A DNA stretch of 64,000 nt from Mesocentrotus franciscanus (lineage: Eukaryota > Echinodermata > Echinoidea > Camarodonta > Strongylocentrotidae): contig CP137672.1 in NCBI GenBank assembly GCA_037976565.1, forward strand, positions 26,434,377 to 26,498,376, read 5' to 3'. Positions 46,100-57,987 of this stretch are shown one piece after another; positions within the stretch are counted from its first letter, which is position 1; every line of letters starts with the position of its first letter. A program made the position numbers and the translations under genes. The notes beneath the pieces are model-generated. The model ran no database searches and had not been told where the DNA came from. It saw nothing but the letters and a program-made list of their open reading frames with translations.

Positions 46100-47460
46100 T
46101 AATCGTCATTCTTCACTTGCCTTTTCTTTCAGTATCAAGTCATTGTCTATTCGTTTACATGGTCATGGTTTTACAAGCATGACAAGTCGAAATTTTAGTT
46201 AAAATTTTGAGTTTGCCAAGATAAAATTCTCACGTAGTCCCAATATTTAGATCAAATAAACATACATTAATTTTATACATGCACATTTTTTAAACTGAAG
46301 TATTTTTTTATTAATATATAGCAGTGCAAATGAGGCAATAAAAATGATGAGAATTTAGTAGCCACATACTCCTCCTTTTTATGATGGACGGGGTACAATA
46401 TTTGATTTGAATATACTCACGCACCTACTCAAGCACAGTAGTTCAATTTACACTCTGTATGCACGAATCTCTTGTATTGACTCTGTAACTTTTGTGATTG
46501 TCCACACCCCCGCGTGTCATAACTGACATGCTAAGATCCGTCTTTTGATATGCATTGTTATGTTGCCTATACTGTTGACATAAAATAGATCACTGGTGTG
46601 ACGTAGTTTGCAGGCGCAGACTCTTGTCACTCGCTGTTCTGCGTAACAGTGTCTGCGCTGTGAGACTAAGCTGACAGCATACTACATTGGCTCTGTACTT
46701 TAGTTTAGCTGCTTCGGACCTGACACAGACAGAGGCTCTATAGAGCTAGGCTCTGGTCAAGGCTTTAAGGATATAGATTGTGGTACAATGTCAAATTAGG
46801 GTATGTGCTTAAAGACTAGTTATAAAGCCAGACAGAAACTTTAGAGTAAAGAAATGAATGAAATCATGATCCGTGGAAGTAGGTTTTGATCAGGCGCTAT
46901 TTGACAAAATATGGAAGTAAATATATACTATTAAATCATCACCCTAGAAATAAATATCCACACAATGAGCCGATAAAAGGCGGATATATCTGCAGTTCGG
47001 AACATGACTTTATCGCGTACAACATTTAGGACTCACAAACACCCATGCATGAACTTATTTACAACATGTTTGGCTAGAATTCCCGAACGTTGTCAAAATA
47101 TTATAATGGGGCGAAGTATACAAGATTACAGTAAAGTTATGACGCTATATTTCATAAAAAGATTTCATATCTTGAACAAAATACCATTCTGTCGTATACT
47201 GTACATACACTAAAATTGCATTTTTTTCCAAAAATGTGATGACTCATAAAATTTCACTACCAACATAATATTGTACAATTGAACGTGTTTGATCTGTACA
47301 GTAGATTCCAATAAAGTACACGTCGGCGTAAGGGGGCATTGCTGTCATGATAGGGGGTGTCACACTGGACAATATTTTAGATGGATGAAATTTACGTAAA
47401 AATCAATTGGAGTATGGTAGGGGATCTTTCATTTTCTTTTTATATATTCTTTTTCATGTG
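46100..47460. other. Non-coding stretch, no gene seen
   Basis: AT-rich with a somewhat more GC-rich patch at about 46590-46700 (GCAGACTCTTGTCACTCG ... GTGTCTGCGCTGTGAG, partly inverse). No supported exon. Confidence 0.35.
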
Positions 47461-47491
<31 letters not shown>

Positions 47492-48035
47492 GTCTCCTTT
47501 CTCTCTTCTACATTCGATTTGGGGGCAAGTACACCCTTGCACCCCCATAACTACGCCAATGAAAGTACGTACGTGACTCTAACGTCTGTCCGTGGTATAA
47601 CACCGGAGAAAACAAAAACAAACATCACACCTATCATACAAAAGAGTAAGGGCAAATTTATCGACTCGCTGCGCTCACTGCCTCACTGAACCCTCTTTTG
47701 TATTAAACAAGGAAAGAACAAGACCACGGTCAAGCACATCAAATCACCCTTGACAGAAAATATTTCATGCTCGAGGGATCGGGTACCATAATAACTTAAT
47801 GAGAGGTATTCACATGGTTTCCCAAGTTCAAGGAAGATGGAGTTCTATACCAAATGGAAGTCCGTGTACTCGAGTCAAAACTGCTTCTGTTCTTAAAACC
47901 CAATGTGATGGCCCAAATTTGTCTCATTTCTTAAAAACAGTCACGCACAGGAACGTGAGGAATTTTCACTCATTCCCAAATTACTAATTTTGTTTTTATC
48001 ATGTCATGCATTCCATTATTTCCTCTCTCTTTTTG

Positions 48036-48205
48036 TGACTCCACTTCCCCCTTCCTCCCTCCCTCCGTCCATCCCTCTCTGTCTCCCTCTCCCTCCCTTT
48101 CTTTCTGCCCCTCCCTCCCTCACTCCCTCTCTTCCCTCCCTTTTTCCTCTCTCATTCCCTCCCTCTCTCCCGCCATCTTTTAATCCCCTCCCTCCCTCTT
48201 TCCGA
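48036..48205 (+). repeat. Pyrimidine-rich CCCTCCCTC tract
   Basis: About 170 bp of CCTCCCTCTCT-type sequence. The two overlapping Pro/Ser/Leu frames are artefacts. A smaller CT run lies at 47461-47493. Confidence 0.8.
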
Positions 48206-48209
48206 CTAT

Positions 48210-50050
48210 CACAACATGATTGTACATTGACAGAAAACCCCTTTCTAATGGCCTTACAATATAATAGTTATAAATACCACATGGAATAACATGCTTATCT
48301 TTATAGGTACACCCTGTACACCAACGGAATACCAGAGCATACTCAATTGAAAACACAATTCAATCATGACTTCATGATAACCAAATTATAGCGAGAAATT
48401 GTTCTTGACCTTTAAACACAGTTTAAAGTCTGTACGTATTAATTGTGTTTGTCTATTAAAACCAGAAAGGTTCATGTTACAACTATCCAAAGCACCCTAG
48501 GGCCATCACGAAAGGTATCAACAAGAAACGAGATTTATCAATTATCATGATCAATCGGGTATGTTATATTATACATCGTGTAATGAAATCGTTTAGAGAT
48601 GAACAACAGAATGATCTACAATATTGATCTATAGTTAAATATCATACTCACTCTATTAAAAAACATTGGTTCACACCAGCTTTATACTAGTAAATACAAT
48701 GGTTTAGGTCCACGTACGTGATTCCTGGTTTAATATGCCATACTACTTTGACTGTTCTTTTGGAAGTTCTTTTGGAATGTTCCATTATTTATTCAACCAC
48801 TGTTGGAGAGCTTTTTACTTCAACATTCAGCAATGAAAATATCTATAATATCAAAAACTAATGTGCACATAGCAACCACCATCATAACAACCAAACACGG
48901 CGTTATCAAGAGAAGAAACAAGAGCTGTATAATGTTATTCAAAATCTTATATTATCAAGTTTATCAAGGAAACGCCAATATAAACATAAGTTTGAGTATT
49001 TGATTACTGTATCGTCCAGGGATGTTTGCTTTCCACTCCAAAACTGACATAAAATTATGAACAGAAGTAGTCCATCACCTTACTATGAAATAAGTAAATT
49101 TGGTGACTATTGTGGAAGGCGGCTTCACAAAGCAATTTCGTTACGAAATATTATTTATTATCAAATAGTTAAATGTTAAAAATCTGAAATTCAACAGTAG
49201 CATTTTAAGTTTTCAACGAGCCGATCAATTCGATTCCAGGCACCCTGTAAAAACAACTTAGATTATATGTATTAATTTAAGCCGAAACCCATTTAGAAAA
49301 TGGCAATAGCCTGTTATAGATACCAATGCGATGAAGACCACCACGTACTGGCCTACTATGACCTCCCACGTCGCCCGTTTCTTTAATAAGCCCCGCCCAT
49401 CTATGATTACTTATAACGTATTCTACAGTGACTCAGTTCAGCTGTCACAATACAAATCTCATCAAGATTTTGATATGGGGATTACGGTCAAACAGAGCTG
49501 TATTCAGCAAAAAGAAACCTCTCAATAGTCAATACATTATGCCGATTGTCTGATTAAGATGATAAGATTATAATGTAAAGCCTAATACTATTCGTACAAT
49601 AAGCTGATAAACAAATCGTGGGTATTTGACAGGGACCTCCCTTGTATTTGACCAAGGTTGAGGGTGGATCATGAAGTTCGGACTGTCCGTTCCTTAGAAG
49701 CCGGGTCCCTAAACGAACACAGAAGCAGCTCTTGATATTTTGTTTGTTCAGTAATCAAAAGGTAATGACCACTACCAGCTGTAATGAAGTGGCATCAGCA
49801 GCATCACAGTGCCATGACGACATTCATTCGTTACCCCAACTGGCCCAAGGAGATATCACATTTCTTTGGTTACCCATTGTCCGTGTATGTAATGTACGTA
49901 GTGGTTTTTAATGTGAAAATGTGAAAATATGAATAGCAAACAGTCAAAGTAAATTAAACATGTTCCACAAAACAGCTTTCATTCCATCTCTCCATTATGA
50001 TCTAATTGAGCAAACCATTGAGTGGCCGAGCTCCATGGTACAGTAGTAGT
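48210..50050. other. Non-coding stretch, no gene seen
   Basis: AT-rich with short frames only. A GA-rich run lies at about 50070-50150. Confidence 0.35.
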
Positions 50051-50763
50051 ACCCCCCATCGAATGGTAAAGATAGTGAGAGAGAGGGTGGGAGAGTGGGA
50101 GAGAGACAGAGAGAGACAGAGAGACAGAGGAAGGGGTGGAGGTGGGAGGGAAACATAAAGTAACCCCTTCAAAACCCTACCTTCACCTTTCACTCCATGG
50201 CCCTTTTCTCTCGCATTTCTTAAAATTCAATATTAGTAACGATACCCCCCCCACCTTTATGCTTTACGGCAGGGCAGAGCTGCGCCACTAGCTTGAATGT
50301 TGACTCTAGAACATAGGACCTTGCGGGTAAAGGTCTGATTACTATCAGTATTCTAAATAACATCATATTCCGTAAACCTCAGACAATGACATACATGTAA
50401 CCACAAGCCACAACATTGCAGTCACAAAGAGCAGTTGATTGTGGTCATAATCAAATGATACTGCTATTCAATCGAGAAATGAAACCATATTTCCTCGATA
50501 TCTCTATTTGCTATCATCACTGGTGTCATGTTAAATTGGCAACATTCGTCTGCTCGTGGCAACTCGTGGACATGATTAGCTAGTATTGTTCGGCACTATA
50601 TAGAAGACTGGATCTGCTGATGACGATTACGACGACGACAATGATGATGATGATCAAGATATTAGTGATGAACAGGCCACATAGATTGATAATGGTGATG
50701 CATCACAACACTGCATGTAAGACGAATCTAAACAAACTCATATTAACTATTGTTATAAGCCAT

Positions 50764-50929
50764 CTGGGGCCCGTTTCATAAAACTTTTTATCTATAACAA
50801 ATGCTAAAGTTCTATGACAAATTTGCTCTCAGCCAATCAGATGCCTTGATTTCAGTAGCTTATAACAGTAGCTTATAACAGTAGCTTGTAACTTGTTATC
50901 GATATCAAGTTTTATGAAACAGGGCCCAG
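50764..50929. mobile_element. MITE, 166 bp, TGGGGCCCGTTTCATAAAAC ends
   Basis: The left CTGGGGCCCGTTTCATAAAA and right TTTTATGAAACAGGGCCCAG edges are near-perfect inverse copies of about 23 bp. The inside contains AGTAGCTTATAAC three times (50855-50893). No coding capacity. Confidence 0.85.
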
Positions 50930-51309
50930 GTTCATCACAATACCCCGTTAACAAGGAAGGATAATCATAATTTACAGTAAAATGAAAACTTGATCTGTGA
51001 CTAGAGCGGTGTCGATATGTCATTTCAAAATAACCTACATTTCTTTGAGCCGTCAATGAGATGTTGGTGTTATCAACTGAGAGGGGAGATTAATCCCAAA
51101 ACACATTACTCATTGGCACCGATGCGCTGGCATCGAAGTCGTCTTCCCGAATGTGACATATAGAATTTGCCTCAAAGACTTTGACAGTTTGATGAATTGT
51201 CATCGATACGTCACAAGTCATCCCAAACAAATGACAGATGTCGAATTTTCTTGTTCCATTTTCATATGCAACGACGATTGTGGATGCACTAGATGGCGTA
51301 TAATGATAT

Positions 51310-51372
51310 TTAATGATGCTAATTTTAATGATGCTAATTTTAATGATACTAATTTTAATAATGCTAAATTTG
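51310..51372 (+). repeat. 15-bp x 4 tandem repeat
   Basis: TTTTAATGATGCTAA repeated with small changes. It continues into the GAT-rich region to the right. Confidence 0.85.
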
Positions 51373-51535
51373 ATGATGGTTTTGATTAAGATTATGATGG
51401 TGGCAGGTGATGGTGGTAAAGTGATGCTGATGACGATAAGTAGAGATGATGACAATTATGATGGTTATGATTATGATGGGGATGATGATGAGGATGAGGA
51501 TAATGATGATGAATGGGGTGGTGGTGGTGGTGGTA
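51373..51535 (+). repeat. GAT-rich simple sequence
   Basis: Degenerate GATGATGAT and GGTGGTGGT runs. Met/Asp or His-rich frames here are artefacts. Confidence 0.75.
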
Positions 51536-52009
51536 GTTTTCTTCCCTTTCCCAGGCCAGATGCAGCATTCTGCGAACTACATTCCCCCTACGAAAGCCTT
51601 GTTCAAGCATCTTCACATAAGCACAAAAACTAGACGACTTGTAACTTTCAATTCTAGAACAAGACACTGTCAGATCCGAACTATCATGACTATGCTTCCA
51701 GCTTTTCTATAGCCAGTACGAGGCGAACGACTCACAGCCACTGAGTGTAGATTTATGGCTGAGAAATATCATCTTTTCTAATCAATACAACCTTTAGACA
51801 TGCCGATCGATCACTGGAGAATTTGAGTCAATAGAAAAATTCTGAGTCAATGGATAAATTTAGATCATAAGCAGTGTTAAACACACATGATATGATTGCA
51901 GTATGCTTCTGTACTGTAGGGGTATCGGTATGCATCGTCAGTCGGTCTAAGCGAGTCAATACAACTCATTATCGCAATGATTATGCCAAAAGTTGCTGTC
52001 TACAAGAGA

Positions 52010-52345
52010 CTGTGATATATATTTCGTGGTATTATCATTTTTATATCAGAGATATATTATCATCAGTGACTTATCATCGACTCCCAGTGATACTGATATG
52101 CCAAATATATATCATAGCTTGAGATACATCAATTATATCCGAGCGTTGTATTTAATAGTGATAATCAGTGATTATAGTTATGATCAGTGATACATACATG
52201 CCTACCAAAGTACCACTACCAGAAGTGAGATAACAAATATATTAGTGATATTCAAGTCATAGATAATTATGACCGGCATTTCACTGATATAATTATAAGA
52301 TATCCCAGTGATATCAGTGAACAGTGATATACCCACGAGTTGTGA
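52010..52345 (+). repeat. Degenerate ATATCAGTGAT-rich region
   Basis: ATCAGTGA, GATATCA and related words recur many times in about 330 bp without a fixed period. Confidence 0.5.
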
Positions 52346-52660
52346 ATTTAGAGATACATGTATATTATAATAACAATATGAAAGATGTCTCATCAATAGT
52401 GTATGCATATATATCAGACTGTGTGGGAAGGGAATAACCTAAGCTTCATTCGGTCCCCATGGCACGCTATTCAATTTTAGAGCTGTACGAAGCTAAGAGT
52501 AAGATGGTTCAAAATGAAGAACAACATTCACTGAATGGGTTTCAGGTCTGAATTCTTGCACCCCCCCTCCCCAAATCATTTATGGTATCAAACTGAGGAG
52601 GACTTATCATTCAGTCTTAGGAACATAACAATCAATTCATCTCAAAACAGCTTTTCCTAC

Positions 52661-53437
52661 CTCGATATTATAATTATCATCTCGTCGTATTTCTTTCAGC
52701 TTTTTCAGCTTATCCGGCGTGGCAGAGATGTGGAGAGAAGGTACGTGTTCAGTACTCCACGTCGAGCGGAAACTGTCCGGGACAGGCATGGCGAAGAAGC
52801 TGGTGAAACGTCCGCTGAAGCAGCTGCAATCACTCTTGCAGCAACACACACCACTGCTGGAAAAGCTACAGCTAAATTCCTGTGTTTTGATCACTGATGC
52901 TGCTGCTGCTGATGAAAACTTTGTGTGGTCTGTAGCAAATATCCTGCTTTCGTCTTGCGGAGCGCACTTCAAATTACGTCTCACTTGTTCAAAGGTGAAG
53001 TGAGCGACTGATATAAAAGAAATTTGATTCGAGTGACGGGTATCGCGATTCCTATGACAAAGCTGTCGTCTGCTCAGTGCTTCCCCCTTGACGTTCCACA
53101 GCTCCCTCTTTGTGTGAGTGAGCACAGACAATGCATTCACAGAACGGTGAGAATAGGGGACTCCCAGTAGCAGCTGCTTTACAGTGTTTATCCAACGCAG
53201 GCGAGAGCCGCACAAACTGTACGTGGGGGACGTTGGAGAACGCACAGCGGCATGCAGTAGAGGATGGTGTTGATATTGAGTGGTGCTGGAGTCGTGACCG
53301 TCTCCCCTAGTGACCGCCGAAGCTCGCACGCGCGGAAGCGACAATTCCGCATCATCCAATAATAAACAGGAATTCCATTCGCCAAGCACGTCTTCGCCAT
53401 CTCCGCTACTCGTCTCATCATAATTATCATTCTCCAT
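52661..53437 (-). CDS. Likely first exon of an unrecognised minus-strand gene (259 codons)
   Basis: The longest open frame in the window. From ATG at 53437 (context AATTATGG) it encodes an acidic start MENDNYDETSSGDGEDVLG, then LGEWNSCLLLDDAELSLPR, a central SRLRWINTVKQLLLGVPYS stretch, a Ser/Cys-rich part (SCSFSSSGVCCCKSDCSCF) and a basic end KLKKLKEIRRDDNYNIE. It closes in phase 0 at the donor GAG|GTAGGA (52659-52660). No signal peptide, membrane segment or known domain recognised. It fits in phase with the exon at 27896-28429, giving 436 residues if directly joined. An earlier donor, CAA|GTGAGA, inside the frame at about 52996 is possible. Plus-strand frames of 94 and 60+ codons also stay open across 52719-53003, so the strand is likely but not certain. 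Confidence 0.55.
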
Positions 53438-53710
53438 AATTACGTTGAGTTGTATAGAGGCGGCATGGCATTAAATCGCCATACTAAACGTTAATAAACC
53501 CCCAATGATCCATCATTATCTTCTCCTTATTGCCAAAACGCATACGACCAGCCTAACGTGTTAACTCAATTGCACACCAAGGTAAAATGAACGAGATTTC
53601 ACTTAACTGATACTAGAGCTAGCTGTCAACAATATCTTGTGTAGAAAAGGAACTGAGAAACTTCCGTCTTCAAACCCACTGTATAGCTAAAGTGATTAAA
53701 GGTCATTCAA

Positions 53711-53875
53711 TAGGGACTTTTAGATTTTACACGACGAGAACGTGGACTGCCACGGTGACATCCTTTTAAGGTAATGTGACGTCCTTTCAAGACACTGCCG
53801 GGCACGGGCCAGTGCCCTGAAAGAATGGCACACATGGCAGTCCACTACGTCGACGTGCAAATCTAAAAGTCCCTA
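53711..53875. mobile_element. 165-bp TA-flanked MITE, copy B
   Basis: TA-GGGACTTTTAGATTT at the left and the inverse AAATCTAAAAGTCCC-TA at the right. CACGACGAGAACGTGGACTG and CAGTCCACTACGTCGACGTG continue the palindrome. TA at both ends suggests a Tc1/mariner-type target duplication. Nearly identical to 54944-55108. Confidence 0.85.
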
Positions 53876-54184
53876 TTACATTTCGATAGTCTGCGACGTA
53901 TACATTGCTGCATTGTGAAAGTAACCAAAGTATGCCAAAGGTTTGACCAAACGTGTTCGCATTAAAGGCTATAATCGGACAATAGATACCTAACTATAAC
54001 GAAAGAGTGAATACATTGTAGGGTGCATCTATACAACCCGATATCAAAAGGAAGAATTAAATGGAACGTGAACGTAAAAATAGCTTGCAGTTGACAGTAT
54101 AACCTATTATGAACGCACTCGAGAACGCTTATATAATCATGATAATCGGAACGTACACCAACAAGTTTTCCCAGTAAAATTTTA

Positions 54185-54325
54185 ACCTGTCATTGTGGTC
54201 GTGTCACCTGTCTATAGCGGTCATATACGTGTACAAAAATCTGTTACATAATTTATTCTGTTTACAATCGTCACTTTTTCTGTTCCCCTTGGATGGCTTT
54301 TATAGACAGATTACTTACTGTATTT
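54185..54325. repeat. Dispersed 'GGTGGTCTTTATA' repeat, copy 5
   Basis: Contains AACCTGTCATTGTGGTCGTG, CACCTGTCTATAGCGGTCAT and GGATGGCTTTTATAGACAGA, the same order of motifs as the other copies but diverged. Confidence 0.5.
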
Positions 54326-54529
54326 GGATTCAAATGTTCAATTTCAATCACCACTTATCTGTTTATTAAACGATTAATATTATTATGCCTACTTTAAATC
54401 AGATGTTTTTGTGTCTCTTCTCGCTTCATGAAATGAAAACCTTTAACGCACTTTCACTACAGCCATGACAGCCCGGGTTTCAAGAGATTTCCCGTTTCCT
54501 AGAATCATAATCAATTTATAACTTCTGTC

Positions 54530-54830
54530 TTTCTTCTTTTTAACTCTCTTGCTCTTTCTTCCTCTATCTCTCTTTCCCTCTGCCTCTTTCTCTCTTTATT
54601 TCCCCCTCTCTCTCTATCTCCCCCTCTCTCTCCCCCCTCTTGCTCTTCCTTCCTTTCTCTCTCTCTCTCTCCCTCTCTCTCTCTCCCCTCTCACTCTTCC
54701 TTCCTTTATATCTCCCTCTCTCTCTCTCTGTTCTATCCTTTTCTACCCTTTCCTCTCTCCTTCTCCATATTTCCCCTTCTCCATCTTTTCCCCTCGCTCT
54801 TTTGTTTTCTGTCTCGATCTCTCCCACTCC
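54530..54830 (+). repeat. 300-bp pyrimidine tract
   Basis: Almost pure C and T, including long CT runs (about 54655-54690 and 54716-54730). All frames across it on both strands are composition artefacts. It may form triplex (H-) DNA. Confidence 0.85.
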
Positions 54831-54943
54831 CAATGTATTAAATTCTCCTCTCTACTTTTCCTTTACGTCCCTTCCAATGTTTCCTTCTTATGTATTTAAA
54901 AACATTTTAAATGCATTCTTGAGTAGTATCACAATTAAAATAA

Positions 54944-55108
54944 TAGGGACTTTTAGATTTTACACGACGAGAACGTGGACTGCCACGGTGACATCCTTTT
55001 AAGGTAATATGACGTCCTTTTAAGGCACTGCCGGGCACGGGCCAGTGCCTTGAAAGAATGGCACACGTTGCAGTCCACTACGTCGACGTGCAAATCTAAA
55101 AGTCCCTA
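54944..55108. mobile_element. 165-bp TA-flanked MITE, copy C
   Basis: Same length and orientation as 53711-53875, with only a handful of differences by eye, for example TAATATGACG against TAATGTGACG and CACACGTTG against CACACATGG. Ends TA-GGGACT and AGTCCC-TA. Confidence 0.85.
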
Positions 55109-55109
55109 A

Positions 55110-56640
55110 TGACTACTTATAGACGACGGGTTCGAAAAGACTTTCAATAAATCAGCTGAAATTTAATTTCAATTACTTATATAAAAATCACGTTCGGATG
55201 ACTTTAATACATCATGGTAGTTTTCGCACATTAAATAAAAAAAAAGACTCACAATAATATTAAGATTGCCTCGGGTTATTTCTCGAAAGTCTTTGCGATC
55301 GTGTTATACAATGATTTAAAAATAAGTTCTTGGTAAAACAACAAATGGATAAATAAAAAACTTATCTATAACTATCTGAAGGAGACATAAGATGAATAAA
55401 AAAAATTCTAACTGTATTCTCATTGAAGGATGTCTGAGGATTTTCAAAGAGAAATACCTGTGAAAGAATAGGCCTATTACTAACATTTTAGAAACATGCG
55501 TAACTAATTGTTACGATAGCCATCAATCATCTTCTCTCTTTGCATGGGCATTGTTCCGAGCCAGTTTCAGTAACTGTCCATAGCGGAATTCTGTTGTTGT
55601 TTTTTTTCTTCTAAAAACAACTGAGCTCATAATCCAATCATCTTGAAATGGGAACATCACGAGCCCGCGATGTCTCCAAAATTGCAGAGAATCAACACCC
55701 CACCAAAATAGTATCCAGTATATCGATTGTCTTCAGTTCAGTTGCTTCGAAAACATGGAAAGAGAACCACAGTTTTGATACATTACCATGGTAACAAAAC
55801 CAGACAGATTAAGACGAGTTGTTCATGAGAATGACTATGCCCTCCATTTCTTGGTTTTTTATAATAACTTTGTAGACTAATTAAGATCATGTTTTAGGGT
55901 GACTATTACTCCCGTTACATCATGAGGATGTTTTGGTTTCCTTGTAATTTGGTCAGAAATAGAGAATTAGTGCATTCGCGTGACAGGCGTTGTCTAGACA
56001 TCAAAGAAACAGCAACAACAACAAAACACACTGGAACAACAAAATCCATCTGACAATGACAAGGGTTCACGAGGTCAAAGAATGGAAGCGCATAAAATAC
56101 TTCCCACATTAATTATTGTGGAATTTCCGTCTATTGTGGAAACTTCCGACTTGTCTTTTCTAGATATAGTAAACAACAATAATGACCAAAATTAACTGAA
56201 AAAATATTTTGACAATAATAGGGGATATATAACAAAGTTAAAGAATGTCAGCACGTAAACACTGCCCATACTGATTAATCATAGGCATTATGCATGGGGA
56301 TCTTTCTATTGCGGAAAGTTTGTGATTTTGTAATCTACACATCAAAGTAAAACAACAACATAAATAGCAACAAACGCTGAAATAATAAAATCTTGTTGAC
56401 ATTGACAACGGTTAACGAACTTTTTTTTAAATATTGACAAAATAATCGTGTTATTCACGGGCTTCTTTCATTTGCGATTTGCGTTTTCTAGACAATGAAG
56501 AAAAACGACCACAAAAACACTGAGGCATTGCGAAGTTAAAGAATGGAAGAGCGTATTAATCGTTGGTTTCCTTCCATTGTGGAATTTGTTTCATTTTGTT
56601 TAATGTTAATGATTGTTTTACTGCTAATAAAGCATCTACA
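55110..56640. other. Non-coding stretch, no gene seen
   Basis: AT-rich. Phrases such as CATTAATTATTGTGGAATTTCC and GGTTAACGAAGT/GGTTCACGAGGT recur loosely here and again at 57600-57850, suggesting old local duplications, but no unit could be fixed. Confidence 0.35.
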
Positions 56641-56649
56641 TGCTTGTAA

Positions 56650-56817
56650 GGAAGCAACCAGGGGACTGGCGGATTTAAGTCCTTCCCGAGGGAATTAGTA
56701 ATGAGGATTAATGCCCTACCGAAGGGCACGAGCACATTGACTTGGATTCGAACCTAGAACTTCTTGCATGGTTACGAGACAATGCACTGCTCTACCACTG
56801 AGCCATCGCGGCTCCTC
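56650..56817 (-). mobile_element. tRNA-derived SINE, minus strand
   Basis: Read from 56817: GGAGCCGCGATGGCTCAGTG, GTAGAGCAGTGC (A box) and GGTTCGAATCC (B box) form a tRNA-like head. A TGCTCGTGCCCTTCGGTAGG body follows. The head lacks proper acceptor pairing, so it is not a working tRNA. Confidence 0.8.
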
Positions 56818-56903
56818 CTTTGTGATTTGCGTTATTCAGACATTTAAAGAAAAAATAAAGACACTGAAATAAAATCCATGCTTGTTAACAAAGTTTAACA
56901 TTG

Positions 56904-57441
56904 TTAAAGATACTAAGTCCCTTTTGCAGCCAACATCAAATTCTGTAGAACTTTGCAGGAATTATGAATATGTCATGTATGTCCTATCTGTGAAATTTAA
57001 ACGTTAGCAGTGTCCTAATATTCAAATTATGCAAGGAAACCCGTTTACTTGCTAGACTTCACTGTCAGACACTATTGAGTGACTGACTGGCTTTTTCATC
57101 TTTGGTAATAACATACATAAAATGAGCTGTAAAGGGTACATGAGCATTTATCTACATCAATAACCCACTTCTTGTAATGGCCAAAATTAAACTGATTGAA
57201 TCTTTACGCAGCATAAAACGTACGACCATTCGGTACAATGGTCTGAAAAATCAGACTATTACTTACTGGCTCTATAGCTCCAAAGTCGATTCGACAACTA
57301 ATAGTCGTTATTTTCCCACTTCAAGACATTTTCAAGCCCCACTTGTTTTAGGGAAGTTCTAAATTAGTATTGTCTATCAAATGCCGTTGGAATTTAACCT
57401 TTTCATTTTTTTGGCCTGCAAATGGGACATAGTACCTTTAA
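56904..57441 (-). mobile_element. TTAA-flanked non-autonomous element (piggyBac-like), copy 2
   Basis: Inverse orientation to 15010-15546 and collinear with it over its whole length, bounded by TTAA at 56904-56907 and 57438-57441. It has small insertions and substitutions relative to copy 1. The short frames inside it are shared with copy 1 and interrupted, so no product is called. Confidence 0.8.
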
Positions 57442-57987
57442 CACAGATACAGATTCGAAAATTATTGTAAACACTTCCCATATTACTAATGAATCACTGG
57501 TTACCTTCCACCGAGGAAGTTTGCGATTTACGTTTTCTATAACAAACGCGAAAAACCGCTGACAAAAAAAGAGATCTCTTTGACAAGAGTAAACATGATC
57601 AACGAAGTCAACAAGTGGACGCACGTAAACCCTTCACATACTAATAATTCATTTTGTTAATCATGGGCTTCCTTCATTTGTGATATATGGAGATCACAGT
57701 TATGACAAACAAACACACAGCAGCAACAACAACAACAACACACCGGAAGCACATTTCTTTAGACAAGGGTTAACGACGTTCAAGATTTGACATTCGTGAA
57801 CACTTCCCATAGTAATTAATTATGGGTTTCCTTCCTCTGTCATGTTTGCGGAAATGTTAGATTGTTGCCAGTTAACCACCATCATACACCGAACAAAGGT
57901 GATCGCGTAAACCTACACTAATTATCACGTCAACTTCTAAAAGCATTGACATAGTTACAGGCTATATTGTATTGAAATAATTAGTCT

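Noticed and set aside
54549..55002. Frames of 89-120 codons on both strands
   Set aside because: Produced by the CT tract and continuing into a MITE; Leu/Ser/Pro or Arg/Glu repeats only.
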